A DNA stretch of 64,000 nucleotides from an uncultured Paracoccaceae bacterium (GTDB lineage: Bacteria; Pseudomonadota; Alphaproteobacteria; Rhodobacterales; Rhodobacteraceae), in assembly GCA_947492825.1 (NCBI GenBank), contig CANLNT010000001.1, forward strand, positions 372,001 through 436,000, in the 5' to 3' direction. Each line of letters opens with the position of its first letter. Position 1 is the stretch's first letter. The notes below the pieces were generated by a model. That model worked only from the letters and a program-made list of their open reading frames with translations, was not told the DNA's origin and made no database searches. The position numbers were made by a program, and so were the translations under genes. Of the stretch, positions 28,700 to 37,347 are shown piece after piece.

Positions 28700-29419
28700 A
28701 TGCCAATTCTACAGCTTTGCGATGTGAAGAAGTCATTTGGCGCGCTCACCGTAGCCAATGGCATCAGCTTTGATGTGCCCAAGGGCCAGGCGCTTGGTGT
28801 CATTGGCCCGAACGGGGCAGGCAAGTCGACCCTGTTCAACCTGATCAACGGCAACATCCGCGCCGACAGCGGAACTGTCGTTTTCAAGGACCGGGACGTC
28901 ACGACTTGGCCGCCCAGTCAAAGAGTGCGGGCAGGCATTGGGCGCAGCTTTCAAATTCCGCAGCCCTTTGGGTCGTTAACCGTCTTTGAAAACCTCCTCG
29001 CGGCGGCCTCTTTTGGGCGCAACCTGCCAGAGCAGGACGTGGCCGAAAGGTGCTTTCAAATTCTTGAAGCGACAGAGCTTTTGCCCGTCGCCAACGATGC
29101 GGCGGGGGGGCTGTCGTTGCTACATCGCAAGCGCCTTGAGATGGCCCGGGCGATGGCAACGGATCCTGATTTGCTGTTGCTGGATGAAATTGCGGGCGGG
29201 CTGACGGAAGGCGAATGTGCGGCATTGATCGACACCATTCGCACCGTGCACGCAACCGGAACTACCATCATCTGGATTGAACACGTTTTGCACGCCCTGA
29301 CCGCTGTCGTCGAAGAGCTGCTGGTGCTGGATTTTGGGAAGGTGATTGGCCATGGCGACCCTGAAAAGATCATGGCCAGCGCCGCGGTGCGCGAAATCTA
29401 TCTGGGGATTGATGCGTGA
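28700..29419 (+). CDS. ABC importer ATPase, LivG-like
   Basis: A 239-residue ATPase with Walker A GPNGAGKST near 36-44 and Walker B LLLLDEIAGG near 158-167. The signature region, usually LSxGxQ, reads LSLLHRKRLEMARAM, a strongly altered signature motif. EHVLHALTAVVEELLVLDFGKVIGHG near the end is typical of LivG. It shares one base with the following LivF-like start (TGATG). Confidence 0.87.
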   Translation: MPILQLCDVKKSFGALTVANGISFDVPKGQALGVIGPNGAGKSTLFNLINGNIRADSGTVVFKDRDVTTWPPSQRVRAGIGRSFQIPQPFGSLTVFENLLAAASFGRNLPEQDVAERCFQILEATELLPVANDAAGGLSLLHRKRLEMARAMATDPDLLLLDEIAGGLTEGECAALIDTIRTVHATGTTIIWIEHVLHALTAVVEELLVLDFGKVIGHGDPEKIMASAAVREIYLGIDA

Positions 29420-30120
29420 TGCTGAAAACAGCGGGACTTGAGGCCAGTTACGGTGATTTTCGCGCGCTTTTTGGCGTTGATATCACGGTCAAGCCGGGCC
29501 AGATCGTGGCGATCATCGGCGCCAATGGTGCTGGCAAAACGACATTGATGCGCTCGATTGCGGGTGTTTTGAAAAACGCACCAGCGCAGGTCCAGTTCCG
29601 CGGGCAGTCGATCGGTGATCTGCCCGCCGATGTGATTATGCGGCGCGGAATTGCCATGGTGCCTGAGGGGCGCAGGTTGTTTCCGTCGCTTTCCGTCGAA
29701 GAAAACCTTTTGATCGGGGCCGACAAACAGCAAGGGAATGGGCCATGGAACCTGGCGAGCATCTACCAGTTGTTTCCCATCCTGAAGGAGTTCCGCAGTC
29801 GTCCGGCAACCGCTTTGTCGGGTGGGCAGCAACAGATGGTCGCCATTGGCCGCGCTTTGATGTCCAACCCCGATCTGATCCTGTTTGACGAGATCAGCCT
29901 TGGCCTTGCACCCATTGTCGTCAAAGAAATCTATGCCGCGATGCCAAAGATACTCTCGAACGGAACTTGCGCCATCGTGGTGGAACAGGACGTCACCCTG
30001 GCGATGTCAATCGCATCCTATGTCTATTGCATGATCGAGGGGCGCATTTCGCTAGAGGGGCCGCCTGACAAGCTCAGCCGAGAGGACATCAACAACGCAT
30101 ATTTTGGAGCCGTCACATGA
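29419..30120 (+). CDS. ABC importer ATPase, LivF-like
   Basis: A 233-residue ATPase with Walker A GANGAGKTT, the intact signature LSGGQQQMVAIGRAL and Walker B LILFDEISLGLAP. EGRRLFPSLSVEENLLIGA is a LivF hallmark. A GTG three bases earlier is an alternative start. The stop overlaps the permease start (ATGA). It partners the LivG-like ATPase, and its intact signature may support the degenerate partner at one of the two ATP sites. Confidence 0.9.
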   Translation: MLKTAGLEASYGDFRALFGVDITVKPGQIVAIIGANGAGKTTLMRSIAGVLKNAPAQVQFRGQSIGDLPADVIMRRGIAMVPEGRRLFPSLSVEENLLIGADKQQGNGPWNLASIYQLFPILKEFRSRPATALSGGQQQMVAIGRALMSNPDLILFDEISLGLAPIVVKEIYAAMPKILSNGTCAIVVEQDVTLAMSIASYVYCMIEGRISLEGPPDKLSREDINNAYFGAVT

Positions 30121-30971
30121 TGTGGGTCGATACCATTGTCCAAGGCGTTCTTTTGGGCGGGCTTTATGCGCTATTTGCCGCGAGGCTGTCCCTGATCTTC
30201 GGGATAATGCGCCTTGTAAACCTTGCCCATGGTGATCTGATCATTTGTGCGGGCTACATTATTCTGATGGGCGTGACGGTTCTGGGGTTGAACCCATTTC
30301 TTGCCGCATTGATCGCGGCGCCCGTGATGTTTTTGGCAGGGTGGGTGTTGCAACGTGGTGTTTTGAACCGCGTGCTGGGCACCGATATTCTGCCGCCGTT
30401 GCTGGTGACATTCGGCCTGTCCGTTGTTTTGCAAAACCTCATGCAGGAAACCTTTTCTGCGGATAGCAAACGCATTCCCGGTGGGGCGCTTGAAACGCAA
30501 TCCTTGGATATCGGCGTGTCGACAGTTGGAGTGTTGCCTTTGATGACATTCGGATCCGCGATTGTCGTCATCGTTGTGCTAAACTGGGTGTTCTACCACA
30601 CGGTCATTGGACGCGCTTTCCGGGCTGTTGCTGATGACCCCACAACGGCCCAACTGATGGGCGTGAAACCCAACGACATCTTTGCTATCGCGACGGGGCT
30701 GGCGTTGGTCGTTGTCACAATTGCGGCGCTCTACCTTGGCATGCGCGCCAACTTTGACCCCACAATCGGCCCAGCACGCCTGCTTTATGCTTTTGAGGCT
30801 GTGATTATCGGCGGCCTTGGTAGCCTTTGGGGCACCTTGTTAGGCGGGGTCATAATCGGCGTGGCGCAAACACTGGGCGCAGCCATTAATCCTGAATGGC
30901 AGATTTTGTCCGGCCACCTGGCGTTCTTGCTGGTGCTTCTCATTCGACCAAAAGGACTCTTGCCGAAATAA
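30117..30971 (+). CDS. ABC importer permease, LivH-like
   Basis: A 284-residue permease with about eight membrane segments. GGLYALFAARLSLIFGIMRLVNLAHGD near the start and the EAVIIGGLGSLWGTLLGGVIIG loop near 225-246 match LivH. Its stop codon TAA shares a base with the ATG of the next permease. It is the inner-membrane channel of the importer encoded at 27,419-32,029. Confidence 0.9.
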   Translation: MMWVDTIVQGVLLGGLYALFAARLSLIFGIMRLVNLAHGDLIICAGYIILMGVTVLGLNPFLAALIAAPVMFLAGWVLQRGVLNRVLGTDILPPLLVTFGLSVVLQNLMQETFSADSKRIPGGALETQSLDIGVSTVGVLPLMTFGSAIVVIVVLNWVFYHTVIGRAFRAVADDPTTAQLMGVKPNDIFAIATGLALVVVTIAALYLGMRANFDPTIGPARLLYAFEAVIIGGLGSLWGTLLGGVIIGVAQTLGAAINPEWQILSGHLAFLLVLLIRPKGLLPK

Positions 30972-32029
30972 TGGTGACTTCGATGCGCATTCAAACTTCA
31001 ACCCGTGCTAGCCGCACTTTTGTGGCGCTTGCGGTATGTGTCGTAATCCTGGCGATCTTGCTGCCTGCATTTGCGTCGCGTGGCATGATTAAGGATATGT
31101 TTCTGATCCTCACTTTGCTGTCGCTCGCGCAGTGCTGGAACCTGCTCGCGGGGTACGGAGGGCTTGTCTCTGTTGGGCAGCAGGCCTTTGTGGGTCTTGG
31201 GGCCTATACGCTTTTTGCAAGCGTCAGTTTGGCGGGCATTGACCCTTTATTCGCGATCCTGATTGGGGGACTGGCCGCATTGGTGATTGCCATTCCAAGC
31301 GGGTTCTTCCTGTTTCGGCTGGATGGTGCATATTTTGCCATCGGTTCATGGGTCATCGCCGAAGTGATCCGTTTGCTGGTGTCCCAATGGAAGGCATTGG
31401 GCGGGGGCACGGGAACATCGCTGCCACGCGACGTCGTACGCAAAATGGCCGGGACGGAATGGATCCAAACCGTCTTTGGCGTAAGTGCCTCGGCCGCGCG
31501 CGATATCCTGCTTTATTGGATTGCCTTGGCGATGGCGGTGATCTTTATCGCGGTTGTCTATGTGATGCTGCGTAAACGCATAGGGTTGGGCCTGAGCGCG
31601 GTGCGCGACAATGTAGATGCCGCCAAATCTGTGGGCATCAACGCCGTTGCGATGAAGTGGATGACCTATCTGATCGCGGCCTTCGGAACGGGAATTGTTG
31701 GCGCCTTGATCTTTCTGCAAAAGGCTCGGATTTCCCCAGACTCAGCCTTTAGCGTCACCGACTGGACGGCGTTTGTGATCTTTGTCGTGGTTATTGGTGG
31801 CATCGGCACAATCGAGGGCCCCATTATCGGTGTTATGGTCTTCTTTGTTTTGCGCGCTCTGCTTGCGGACTTTGGCACATGGTATCTGGTCGCCCTTGGG
31901 CTTGCCGGGATCGCGGTGATGGTCTTTGCAAGGCAGGGCATTTGGGGGCTCTTGCAACAGCGATCGGGTCTCGTGTTGTTCCCGATCCAGCGACGTTTGA
32001 TCCTCAATCATGAAAGGACAGAAACTTGA
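30971..32029 (+). CDS. ABC importer permease, LivM-like
   Basis: A 352-residue permease with about ten membrane segments. LAQCWNLLAGYGGLVSVGQQAFVGLGAY and the cytoplasmic loop VVIGGIGTIEGPIIGVMVF are LivM features. The start at 30971 (TAATG junction) is chosen over a start inside livH. The last codons overlap a TTG start of the dioxygenase gene by four bases. Confidence 0.9.
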   Translation: MVTSMRIQTSTRASRTFVALAVCVVILAILLPAFASRGMIKDMFLILTLLSLAQCWNLLAGYGGLVSVGQQAFVGLGAYTLFASVSLAGIDPLFAILIGGLAALVIAIPSGFFLFRLDGAYFAIGSWVIAEVIRLLVSQWKALGGGTGTSLPRDVVRKMAGTEWIQTVFGVSASAARDILLYWIALAMAVIFIAVVYVMLRKRIGLGLSAVRDNVDAAKSVGINAVAMKWMTYLIAAFGTGIVGALIFLQKARISPDSAFSVTDWTAFVIFVVVIGGIGTIEGPIIGVMVFFVLRALLADFGTWYLVALGLAGIAVMVFARQGIWGLLQQRSGLVLFPIQRRLILNHERTET

Positions 32030-32982
32030 CTGCAATTGGTGGAAAGATCGGCGTGAACAAACGCCCCGGTGAACTGGGTGTGCATTCCATGGACACATTC
32101 AACATGGCGGTGCCTGACCTTAAGGTGGCTGAGGAGTTTTATACGTCTTTTGGTCTGGACGTGCGCGAAGAGGGGAATGGGCTTGGCCTTTACACGTTCG
32201 GATCAGAACAACGCTGGGCTTCTCTGAACGAAGGGGCCCGTAAGAAGCTGAATTTTCTGAGTTTCGGCGTCTTTGAAGAGGATTTTGAACCGATCAAACT
32301 CCGTGCAGAAGCCGAGGGTGTGAAGCTGATGGACCCGCCGCAGGGCTTTGATAGCAACGGGATATGGTTTCGGGATCACAATGGGGTCACGATCGAGGTC
32401 AAGGTCGCCGAGAAATCGTCCCCCGACGCGAAGTCAGAGTTCTCTATGCTGAGTGCAACGCCCGGCACGATGGGATCGATGCAGCGTTCCAAGGTTGCGC
32501 AGGTGCGACCCCACCGCCTTGCGCATGTCCTGATCTTTACCGCCGATGTCCCCAAAGCAATCCAGTTTTATGCCCGCGTTTTGGGTTTGCGGCTTTCGGA
32601 TCGGTCGGGCGACGGCATTTGTTTCATGCATGGTATCCACGGGTCAGATCACCACTTGGTTGCCTTTGCAAAGTCATCGGCACCGGGGTTGCATCACTGT
32701 TCCTGGGATGTCCCCTCGATCAACGATATCGGCAAAGGGGCCATGCAGATGGCAGACAAAGGATACAGTGACGGGTGGGGGCTTGGCCGGCATGTTCTTG
32801 GGTCGAATTACTTCCACTACGTCAGGGATCCATGGGGCAGCTATTCCGAGTACTCGTCAGATATCGACTATATTCCACTGGATTGTGACTGGGACAGCGG
32901 GGATTACCCGCCAGAGGATTCGATTTACCTTTGGGGGCCAGAGCTGCCGAGTGATTTCATTGTGAACCATGAAGCGGAATAA
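32026..32982 (+). CDS. Extradiol ring-cleavage dioxygenase (VOC, BphC/XylE-like)
   Basis: A 318-residue two-module VOC protein. The N-terminal module (22 to about 128) lacks an obvious metal triad. The C-terminal module keeps a probable 2-His-1-Glu iron site: His167 in RLAHVLIF, His223/224 in GLHHCSWDV and Glu275 in SYSEYSSD. Residues about 254-275 (G-R-H... DPWGSYSE) nearly match the class I extradiol dioxygenase signature. It should open a catechol-type ring next to its hydroxyls. A TTG start at 32026, coupled to the livM stop, is proposed. An ATG at 32089 would trim the leader and is a real alternative. It is the last gene of the operon. Confidence 0.85.
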   Translation: MTAIGGKIGVNKRPGELGVHSMDTFNMAVPDLKVAEEFYTSFGLDVREEGNGLGLYTFGSEQRWASLNEGARKKLNFLSFGVFEEDFEPIKLRAEAEGVKLMDPPQGFDSNGIWFRDHNGVTIEVKVAEKSSPDAKSEFSMLSATPGTMGSMQRSKVAQVRPHRLAHVLIFTADVPKAIQFYARVLGLRLSDRSGDGICFMHGIHGSDHHLVAFAKSSAPGLHHCSWDVPSINDIGKGAMQMADKGYSDGWGLGRHVLGSNYFHYVRDPWGSYSEYSSDIDYIPLDCDWDSGDYPPEDSIYLWGPELPSDFIVNHEAE

Positions 32983-33174
32983 CCGTTGGATTGATTGACG
33001 ACCTTTGGGCGTGGGCCGTGCGACTATTCCAGCCCCTTTGCGACAAGCCGCTAGGTCTGCGAAAGCGGTCTCAGCCGTCTCCACCATTGGCTGTGTGACG
33101 TGATAGGCAGCGGCCGACTATGATGATCCAAGCCCCCTGAACAATCCGCATTTGCCACATTGACGGAACGATCG

Positions 33175-33195
33175 TGTCGACAATTGTCGCGACAA
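33175..33195. promoter_or_regulatory. GntR operator pair upstream of the regulator gene
   Basis: TGTCGACA (33175-33182) and the perfect palindrome TTGTCGCGACAA (33184-33195) stand side by side just upstream of a TACAAT -10-like element. They resemble the TTGTNNACAA sites at 34.8 and 38.1 kb, which suggests autoregulation. Confidence 0.6.
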
Positions 33196-33265
33196 ATACA
33201 ATAGTGCTGCAGGTATGGAGGTGCCAACACAAGTGTTGGTCACAAGCAGAAAACTGGGCAGGAAA

Positions 33266-33961
33266 ATGACCACCACTTCGCAGACGGTCCTCTCGCAGCT
33301 TTATGAGGACATTGTCGTTGGAACCTTCTCTTTTGGCGCCAAGCTGGGAGAAGAACAGTTGGTGGAGCGCTATGGGACAAAACGGCATGTGTTGCGGCAA
33401 GCCTTTAGTCATCTTGAAGAACTGAGCTTTATTGAGCGCATTCCCAATCGGGGCGTGTTTGTGCGCGAACCGCATCCAAAGGAAGTCGCGGACCTCTTTG
33501 AAATTCGGCAATTGCTGGAAACCCATGCGATCAAGCTGATGGTCTTGCCAGCACCAGTCGCGATCATTGAAAATATGCGAGAGATACAATCACGCCATAG
33601 TGCCGCGACCCGTGCGGCCCAATATCGTGAGGTTCTTCACCTCAATACAGAGTTTCACCGGGCTCAGTATGCGCATTGCGGGAATGCGGCGCTTGCCGCC
33701 GCGATTGAAGATTATGCGATGCGGACACATCCGATCACAGCAATGAAGTTCGGTAATCCGGACCTCATGGAGAATGTGATCACGCAGCACGAAGGCATCA
33801 TTGATGCGATGTCGGGGTCGGATCAAGGCGCCTTGGTGGATCAAATCCGCGCCCATTTCGATTTGGCGCGGATTGATCGGTATCGGGAGCAATTTGACCT
33901 GCGCCACGGCGCCGATAGCAATGGTGCGAAAATTCGTCCGCGGCACCGCTTCGTGCTCTAG
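33266..33961 (+). CDS. GntR-family regulator (FCD-type)
   Basis: This 231-residue protein has a winged helix at the N-terminus (QLYEDIVVGTFSFGAKLGEEQLVERYGTK, then a recognition helix HVLRQAFSHLEEL and a wing ERIPNRGVFV) and a helical FCD-like ligand domain (LNTEFHRAQYAHCGN, HEGIIDAMSGSDQGAL). The ATG at 33266 fits the usual short leader of the family. An ATG at 33215 would add 17 residues and leave almost no mRNA leader, but it cannot be excluded. Matching operators lie upstream of this gene, upstream of the cupin operon and upstream of the sugar-type importer, so it probably governs all three. Confidence 0.85.
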   Translation: MTTTSQTVLSQLYEDIVVGTFSFGAKLGEEQLVERYGTKRHVLRQAFSHLEELSFIERIPNRGVFVREPHPKEVADLFEIRQLLETHAIKLMVLPAPVAIIENMREIQSRHSAATRAAQYREVLHLNTEFHRAQYAHCGNAALAAAIEDYAMRTHPITAMKFGNPDLMENVITQHEGIIDAMSGSDQGALVDQIRAHFDLARIDRYREQFDLRHGADSNGAKIRPRHRFVL

Positions 33962-33965
33962 TGGA

Positions 33966-34259
33966 TTAGGGAAGGCGGCCTACGATGTCGCCCCAATCTT
34001 CGGGCGTGTAGGCGCGGGTCATCTTGGCTGTTACATTGCCGGTTCGACGCACGGCCATACAAAACGCAGCGACAGCTTCTTCGCTTTCGGCGGTCACTTT
34101 CATAATGAAGTCAAAGTGGGCTGTGCAAAAGAAAAACTCTTCAACTGTGACCCCCATAGACTTTGCAAAGGCGACAACGCCTTTGGCGCGTTCCGGGGCT
34201 TCATCGATGGTCATCATTGCTTCGCGTGTGACTTCTTCGGTGATGTAATATGTCAGCAT
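33966..34259 (-). CDS. GYD-domain protein
   Basis: A 97-residue ferredoxin-like small protein (MLTYYITEEVTREAMMTIDEAPERAKGVVAFAKSMGVTVEEFFFCTAHFDF..), the pattern of the GYD family. VxEFFFCTAHFDFIMKV replaces the usual GxYD-type strand. The function is unknown; members often accompany catabolic genes. It converges on the GntR gene with a 4-bp gap and follows, on the same strand, the unrecognised gene at 34,359-34,775. Confidence 0.7.
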   Translation of the reverse strand: MLTYYITEEVTREAMMTIDEAPERAKGVVAFAKSMGVTVEEFFFCTAHFDFIMKVTAESEEAVAAFCMAVRRTGNVTAKMTRAYTPEDWGDIVGRLP

Positions 34260-34358
34260 CGTTTGGTGTTCCTCTTGAGTTGGTATGTCGGTGTAAGTGC
34301 GTTCGGGAAAGGCTTTGGTCGGGCGACGCTGTGATAGGCATACGTCTCATTGGGTTGT

Positions 34359-34775
34359 TCATGACGCCCTTTGGGATGTTTGAGCCAGGATGGCCCGAGG
34401 GTCGGGGAATTTTCTCATGATTCCAAGGGCTTCTTTGCTGTTCATGTCAGAGCATTCATCGCAGCGGCAAAGATCAAAAACACCCAATCCTTTTCCGTCC
34501 GGCTTTTCGGCTGCAAGGCGTATCATATCGTAGGCCCAAGCTTTTTGGGTGGTGCCTTGAATGGAATGTTTGATTGGTTGGATGCCGAGCCTGACATCGC
34601 CACCGGGACAGGTCGGTTCCTTCGCAATTGTCGCCGGACATAAAGCGACGAGATCGTTTGCTGCAGCGGCGATATGAAAGGAACTAGCCCCGGCTACACG
34701 CGCGGTCATGGCATTGCGCGGCCGACTTGCGAACAAGCTGCCAGCAACCATTCGCTGTGAGGTTCCGTTGAGCAT
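34359..34775 (-). CDS. Unrecognised protein with CRCDEC cysteine cluster
   Basis: A 138-residue frame starting MLNGTSQRMVAGSLFASRP. The reason to accept it is a strong ribosome site, GGGAGGG, three to eight bases before the ATG on the minus strand. It is divergent from the cupin operon, across the shared GntR-type operators. The sequence contains a cysteine cluster, DLCRCDEC, near residues 101-108, and no other recognisable motif. Composition is mixed and it could be a fragment or a frameshifted gene. No function is proposed. Confidence 0.45.
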   Translation of the reverse strand: MLNGTSQRMVAGSLFASRPRNAMTARVAGASSFHIAAAANDLVALCPATIAKEPTCPGGDVRLGIQPIKHSIQGTTQKAWAYDMIRLAAEKPDGKGLGVFDLCRCDECSDMNSKEALGIMRKFPDPRAILAQTSQRAS

Positions 34776-34827
34776 TTTCCCTCCCTGGGTGAGCCCTTGA
34801 GGGGTCTTTCAGAAAGGAGCTTTACAA

Positions 34828-34850
34828 TTGTCGATAAAATTGTCAACAAT
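34828..34850. promoter_or_regulatory. GntR operators upstream of the cupin operon
   Basis: TTGTCGATAA (34828-34837) is followed directly by AAATTGTCAACAAT (34837-34850). The latter is the exact reverse complement of ATTGTTGACAATTT at 38119-38132, upstream of the sugar-type importer. Confidence 0.65.
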
Positions 34851-34887
34851 AATGACGCAAAGAGCTTTTGGCCAGAAAGGTGACGTC

Positions 34888-35427
34888 ATGCCGCTGCAGT
34901 TTAAACGGGTTGTAACGGCCAATTCAGAAGACGGGCGGTCCTATATTCTGCATGATGGGCCACCCAGCCAAATTGCCGAACAGCCCGGTCGGGCGCTCAC
35001 GTTCTATGAGCTTTGGGAAACGGACGGACCCTTGGCATCGAATGCCGGAACAGAAGACGCCGGCGCGCGCCCAATCACGCACCATCCGCCAGAAGGGGGG
35101 ACGCGGTTTCGGATCGTTGAGCTTCTTCCAGATGATGTGCAGCGCGCCGAAGCGGTTGATGACGATTTCGCCGCAATCTCGGCCCCAGATATTCAAGTTG
35201 AAGGGGCGCAAGACCCGACAATGCACCGCAATGAAACGGTTGACTACAACATCATCCTGTCCGGGGAGGTCATTGCCGTAACAGACGATGCCGAGACCTT
35301 GTTGAAGGCTGGCGACGTGCTCATCCAGCGGGGGACAGCCCACACGTGGCACAACCGCTCGAACGCGCCCTGTGTCTTTGCGTCCGTCATGGTGAGCGCG
35401 AAGTCGCTGCCGATGTTTTCCAAGTAG
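34888..35427 (+). CDS. Cupin-domain protein
   Basis: A 179-residue protein. The cupin core lies in the second half: DPTMHRNETVDYNIILSGEVIAV (motif 1 with His and Glu ligands) and KAGDVLIQRGTAHTWHNRSNAPC (motif 2 with His). The first half is a lead domain with many acidic residues. A metal-dependent enzyme or a binding protein is possible. The ATG at 34888 follows AGAAAGG. It is the first gene of a rightward string with the Ldh-type dehydrogenase (13-bp gap), HpcH aldolase and hydrolase. Confidence 0.78.
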   Translation: MPLQFKRVVTANSEDGRSYILHDGPPSQIAEQPGRALTFYELWETDGPLASNAGTEDAGARPITHHPPEGGTRFRIVELLPDDVQRAEAVDDDFAAISAPDIQVEGAQDPTMHRNETVDYNIILSGEVIAVTDDAETLLKAGDVLIQRGTAHTWHNRSNAPCVFASVMVSAKSLPMFSK

Positions 35428-35440
35428 AAGGACGCAAGAG

Positions 35441-36508
35441 ATGTCAGAGAATATCAAAATCCCAGCCGCTGAGCTTACAGATTTTCTGACTGGATTCCTT
35501 TCCCACTTGGGGCTGTCGTCATCGGACGCGGAAACCTGTTCCCAAGATTTGGTACAGACCAACCTTTGGGGTGTCGACAGTCATGGTTTGCTGCGACTAC
35601 CGATTTATGCGCAACGGATCTCCGACGGGTCAGTCAACACTCATCCTGACGTCAAGTGCCTTGGCGGGCGCGGCAGCTTCGAGGTTTGGGATGGGGATGC
35701 GGGTCTTGGATATGTGGTAGGGCATCGTGCGACGGATCGCGCAATTGAGCTGGCCCAAAACAATGGGATCGGCGCTGTCGCTGTGCGCAACTCAAACCAT
35801 TTTGGCGCTGCGGGTTTGTATATCAAGCAAGCCACGGAAGCGGGCATGATCGCGCTGGCGATGACAAATGTCATTCCGAACCTCGTTGTTCCGGGTGGGG
35901 CCAAACCGATAACCGGAAACAACCCGCTGGCTTTTGGCGCGCCCACCGGTGGAGAATTCCCTATGATCCTTGACATTTCGATGTCCGCGGTCGCCGGTGG
36001 GAAACTCCTTCTGGCCCAAGAAAAGGGCGAAAAAATTCCGTTTGGCTGGGCGACTGACCGTGATGGCGAGCCGACGGATGATCCATTTGTGGGGTTTGAA
36101 GGGTTCTTGTTGCCGCTGGGTGGTCACAAGGGGTTCGGCCTGTCGTTGATGGTCGATATTCTGTGCGGAGTATTAACAGGTGGCGCCTATCAATTTGGCA
36201 TCAAGAGTATGTACGCCAATCCCGACGAGCCAAGTGAAACATGCCACATGTTCATCGTCATTGATCCTGACGCCTTTCTGGGTCGGGACCAATTGGAGGC
36301 GCGCATGGCCGACATGCACAAAACCATCAAAGCCTCACCGATGTCTGCAAAAGGAGGGCGTATGTTGCTTCCGGGAGAGCTCGAACACGAAACGATGATT
36401 GCGCGTCTGGAGGACGGCTTGCCTGTTCCAGCGTCCCTGAGGGCCGAGATCAGCGCCCTTGCTCAAAAGCATGGGTATGACGTTTCATCAGCGCTTACCG
36501 CGGCCTGA
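35441..36508 (+). CDS. Ldh-family (malate/L-lactate-type) NAD(P)-dependent dehydrogenase
   Basis: This 355-residue protein has the family's characteristic VDSHGLLRLPIYAQRI near 45-60, NSNHFGAAGLYIKQA near 115-129 with the catalytic histidine, and NPLAFGAPT near 165. The family does not use a classical Rossmann fold and reduces or oxidises 2-hydroxy/2-oxo acids such as malate, sulfolactate, ureidoglycolate or diketogulonate. Its neighbours (cupin, HpcH aldolase, sugar-type importer) suggest a sugar-acid or hydroxy-acid route, but the exact substrate is open. Confidence 0.87.
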   Translation: MSENIKIPAAELTDFLTGFLSHLGLSSSDAETCSQDLVQTNLWGVDSHGLLRLPIYAQRISDGSVNTHPDVKCLGGRGSFEVWDGDAGLGYVVGHRATDRAIELAQNNGIGAVAVRNSNHFGAAGLYIKQATEAGMIALAMTNVIPNLVVPGGAKPITGNNPLAFGAPTGGEFPMILDISMSAVAGGKLLLAQEKGEKIPFGWATDRDGEPTDDPFVGFEGFLLPLGGHKGFGLSLMVDILCGVLTGGAYQFGIKSMYANPDEPSETCHMFIVIDPDAFLGRDQLEARMADMHKTIKASPMSAKGGRMLLPGELEHETMIARLEDGLPVPASLRAEISALAQKHGYDVSSALTAA

Positions 36509-36576
36509 CGTCGGATTTCCTTGGCGTGTCAATCGGCACCTAAAACGCATCAGAATGGAAGTTGGGATATTGGTCC

Positions 36577-37347
36577 ATGCGCAAAAATAAGCTGAAAGAC
36601 ATGATTGCGGCGCAAGACCCAATCGTATGTGGATGGCTTTCGATCCCATCCGCCTACCTTGCCGAAGGGGCTGGGCACCAAGGTTATGATTGTGTCGCAG
36701 TTGACCTTCAGCATGGGATGCTTGGGTTCGAGTTCGCGGTGCATATGCTACAAGCCATTTCGTCGACACCGGCGGTGCCGATTGTTCGATCTCCGTCCAA
36801 TGAACCGGAGGGCATCATGCACCTTTTGGACGCGGGTGCCTATGGTGTCGTTTGTCCCATGGTGTCCAACAAAGAGGATGCTGCGGCGCTCGTATCGGCC
36901 TGCCGCTATGCGCCTGTCGGCACCCGGTCCTTTGGTCCGGCACGCGGCAAGCTTTATGGCGGCGCAGATTATTTCCAACATGCCAACGAAGAAATCCTTG
37001 TTATTCCAATGATTGAAACGGCCGAGGGGCTATCAAACATTGATGACATCCTCTCCGTTACGGGGGTTGATATGATATATATTGGCCCAAATGACCTTGC
37101 CCTCGCGCTTGGAGAGGCACCGGGCGCAGAGAATGGCCCCAGCAAAACGAGCGGGGCCATTTCCCAAATTCTGCATCGCGCGACGGTTGCGGGCGTGCCT
37201 GTTGGCATCTTTTGCAGCAGCGCGCAGATGGCCCGCCAGCGGATCGCAGAGGGGTTTGCAATGGTGACCCCTGGCAATGATTTCGCTTTGGCGACGCAGG
37301 GTATATCGGATGCAGTACGTTACAGCCGTGCGGCGGATGCTGGATGA
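36577..37347 (+). CDS. HpcH/HpaI-family class II aldolase
   Basis: A 256-residue pyruvate-type aldolase. VAVDLQHGMLG near 39-49 has the catalytic histidine but glutamine where many relatives have glutamate. IPMIETAEGLSNID near 146-159 carries the metal-binding glutamate, and YIGPNDLALALG near 172-183 the aspartate. It should cleave a 2-oxo-4-hydroxy acid to pyruvate (or glyoxylate) and an aldehyde. An upstream TTG start is possible. Its stop overlaps the hydrolase start (ATGA). Confidence 0.87.
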   Translation: MRKNKLKDMIAAQDPIVCGWLSIPSAYLAEGAGHQGYDCVAVDLQHGMLGFEFAVHMLQAISSTPAVPIVRSPSNEPEGIMHLLDAGAYGVVCPMVSNKEDAAALVSACRYAPVGTRSFGPARGKLYGGADYFQHANEEILVIPMIETAEGLSNIDDILSVTGVDMIYIGPNDLALALGEAPGAENGPSKTSGAISQILHRATVAGVPVGIFCSSAQMARQRIAEGFAMVTPGNDFALATQGISDAVRYSRAADAG

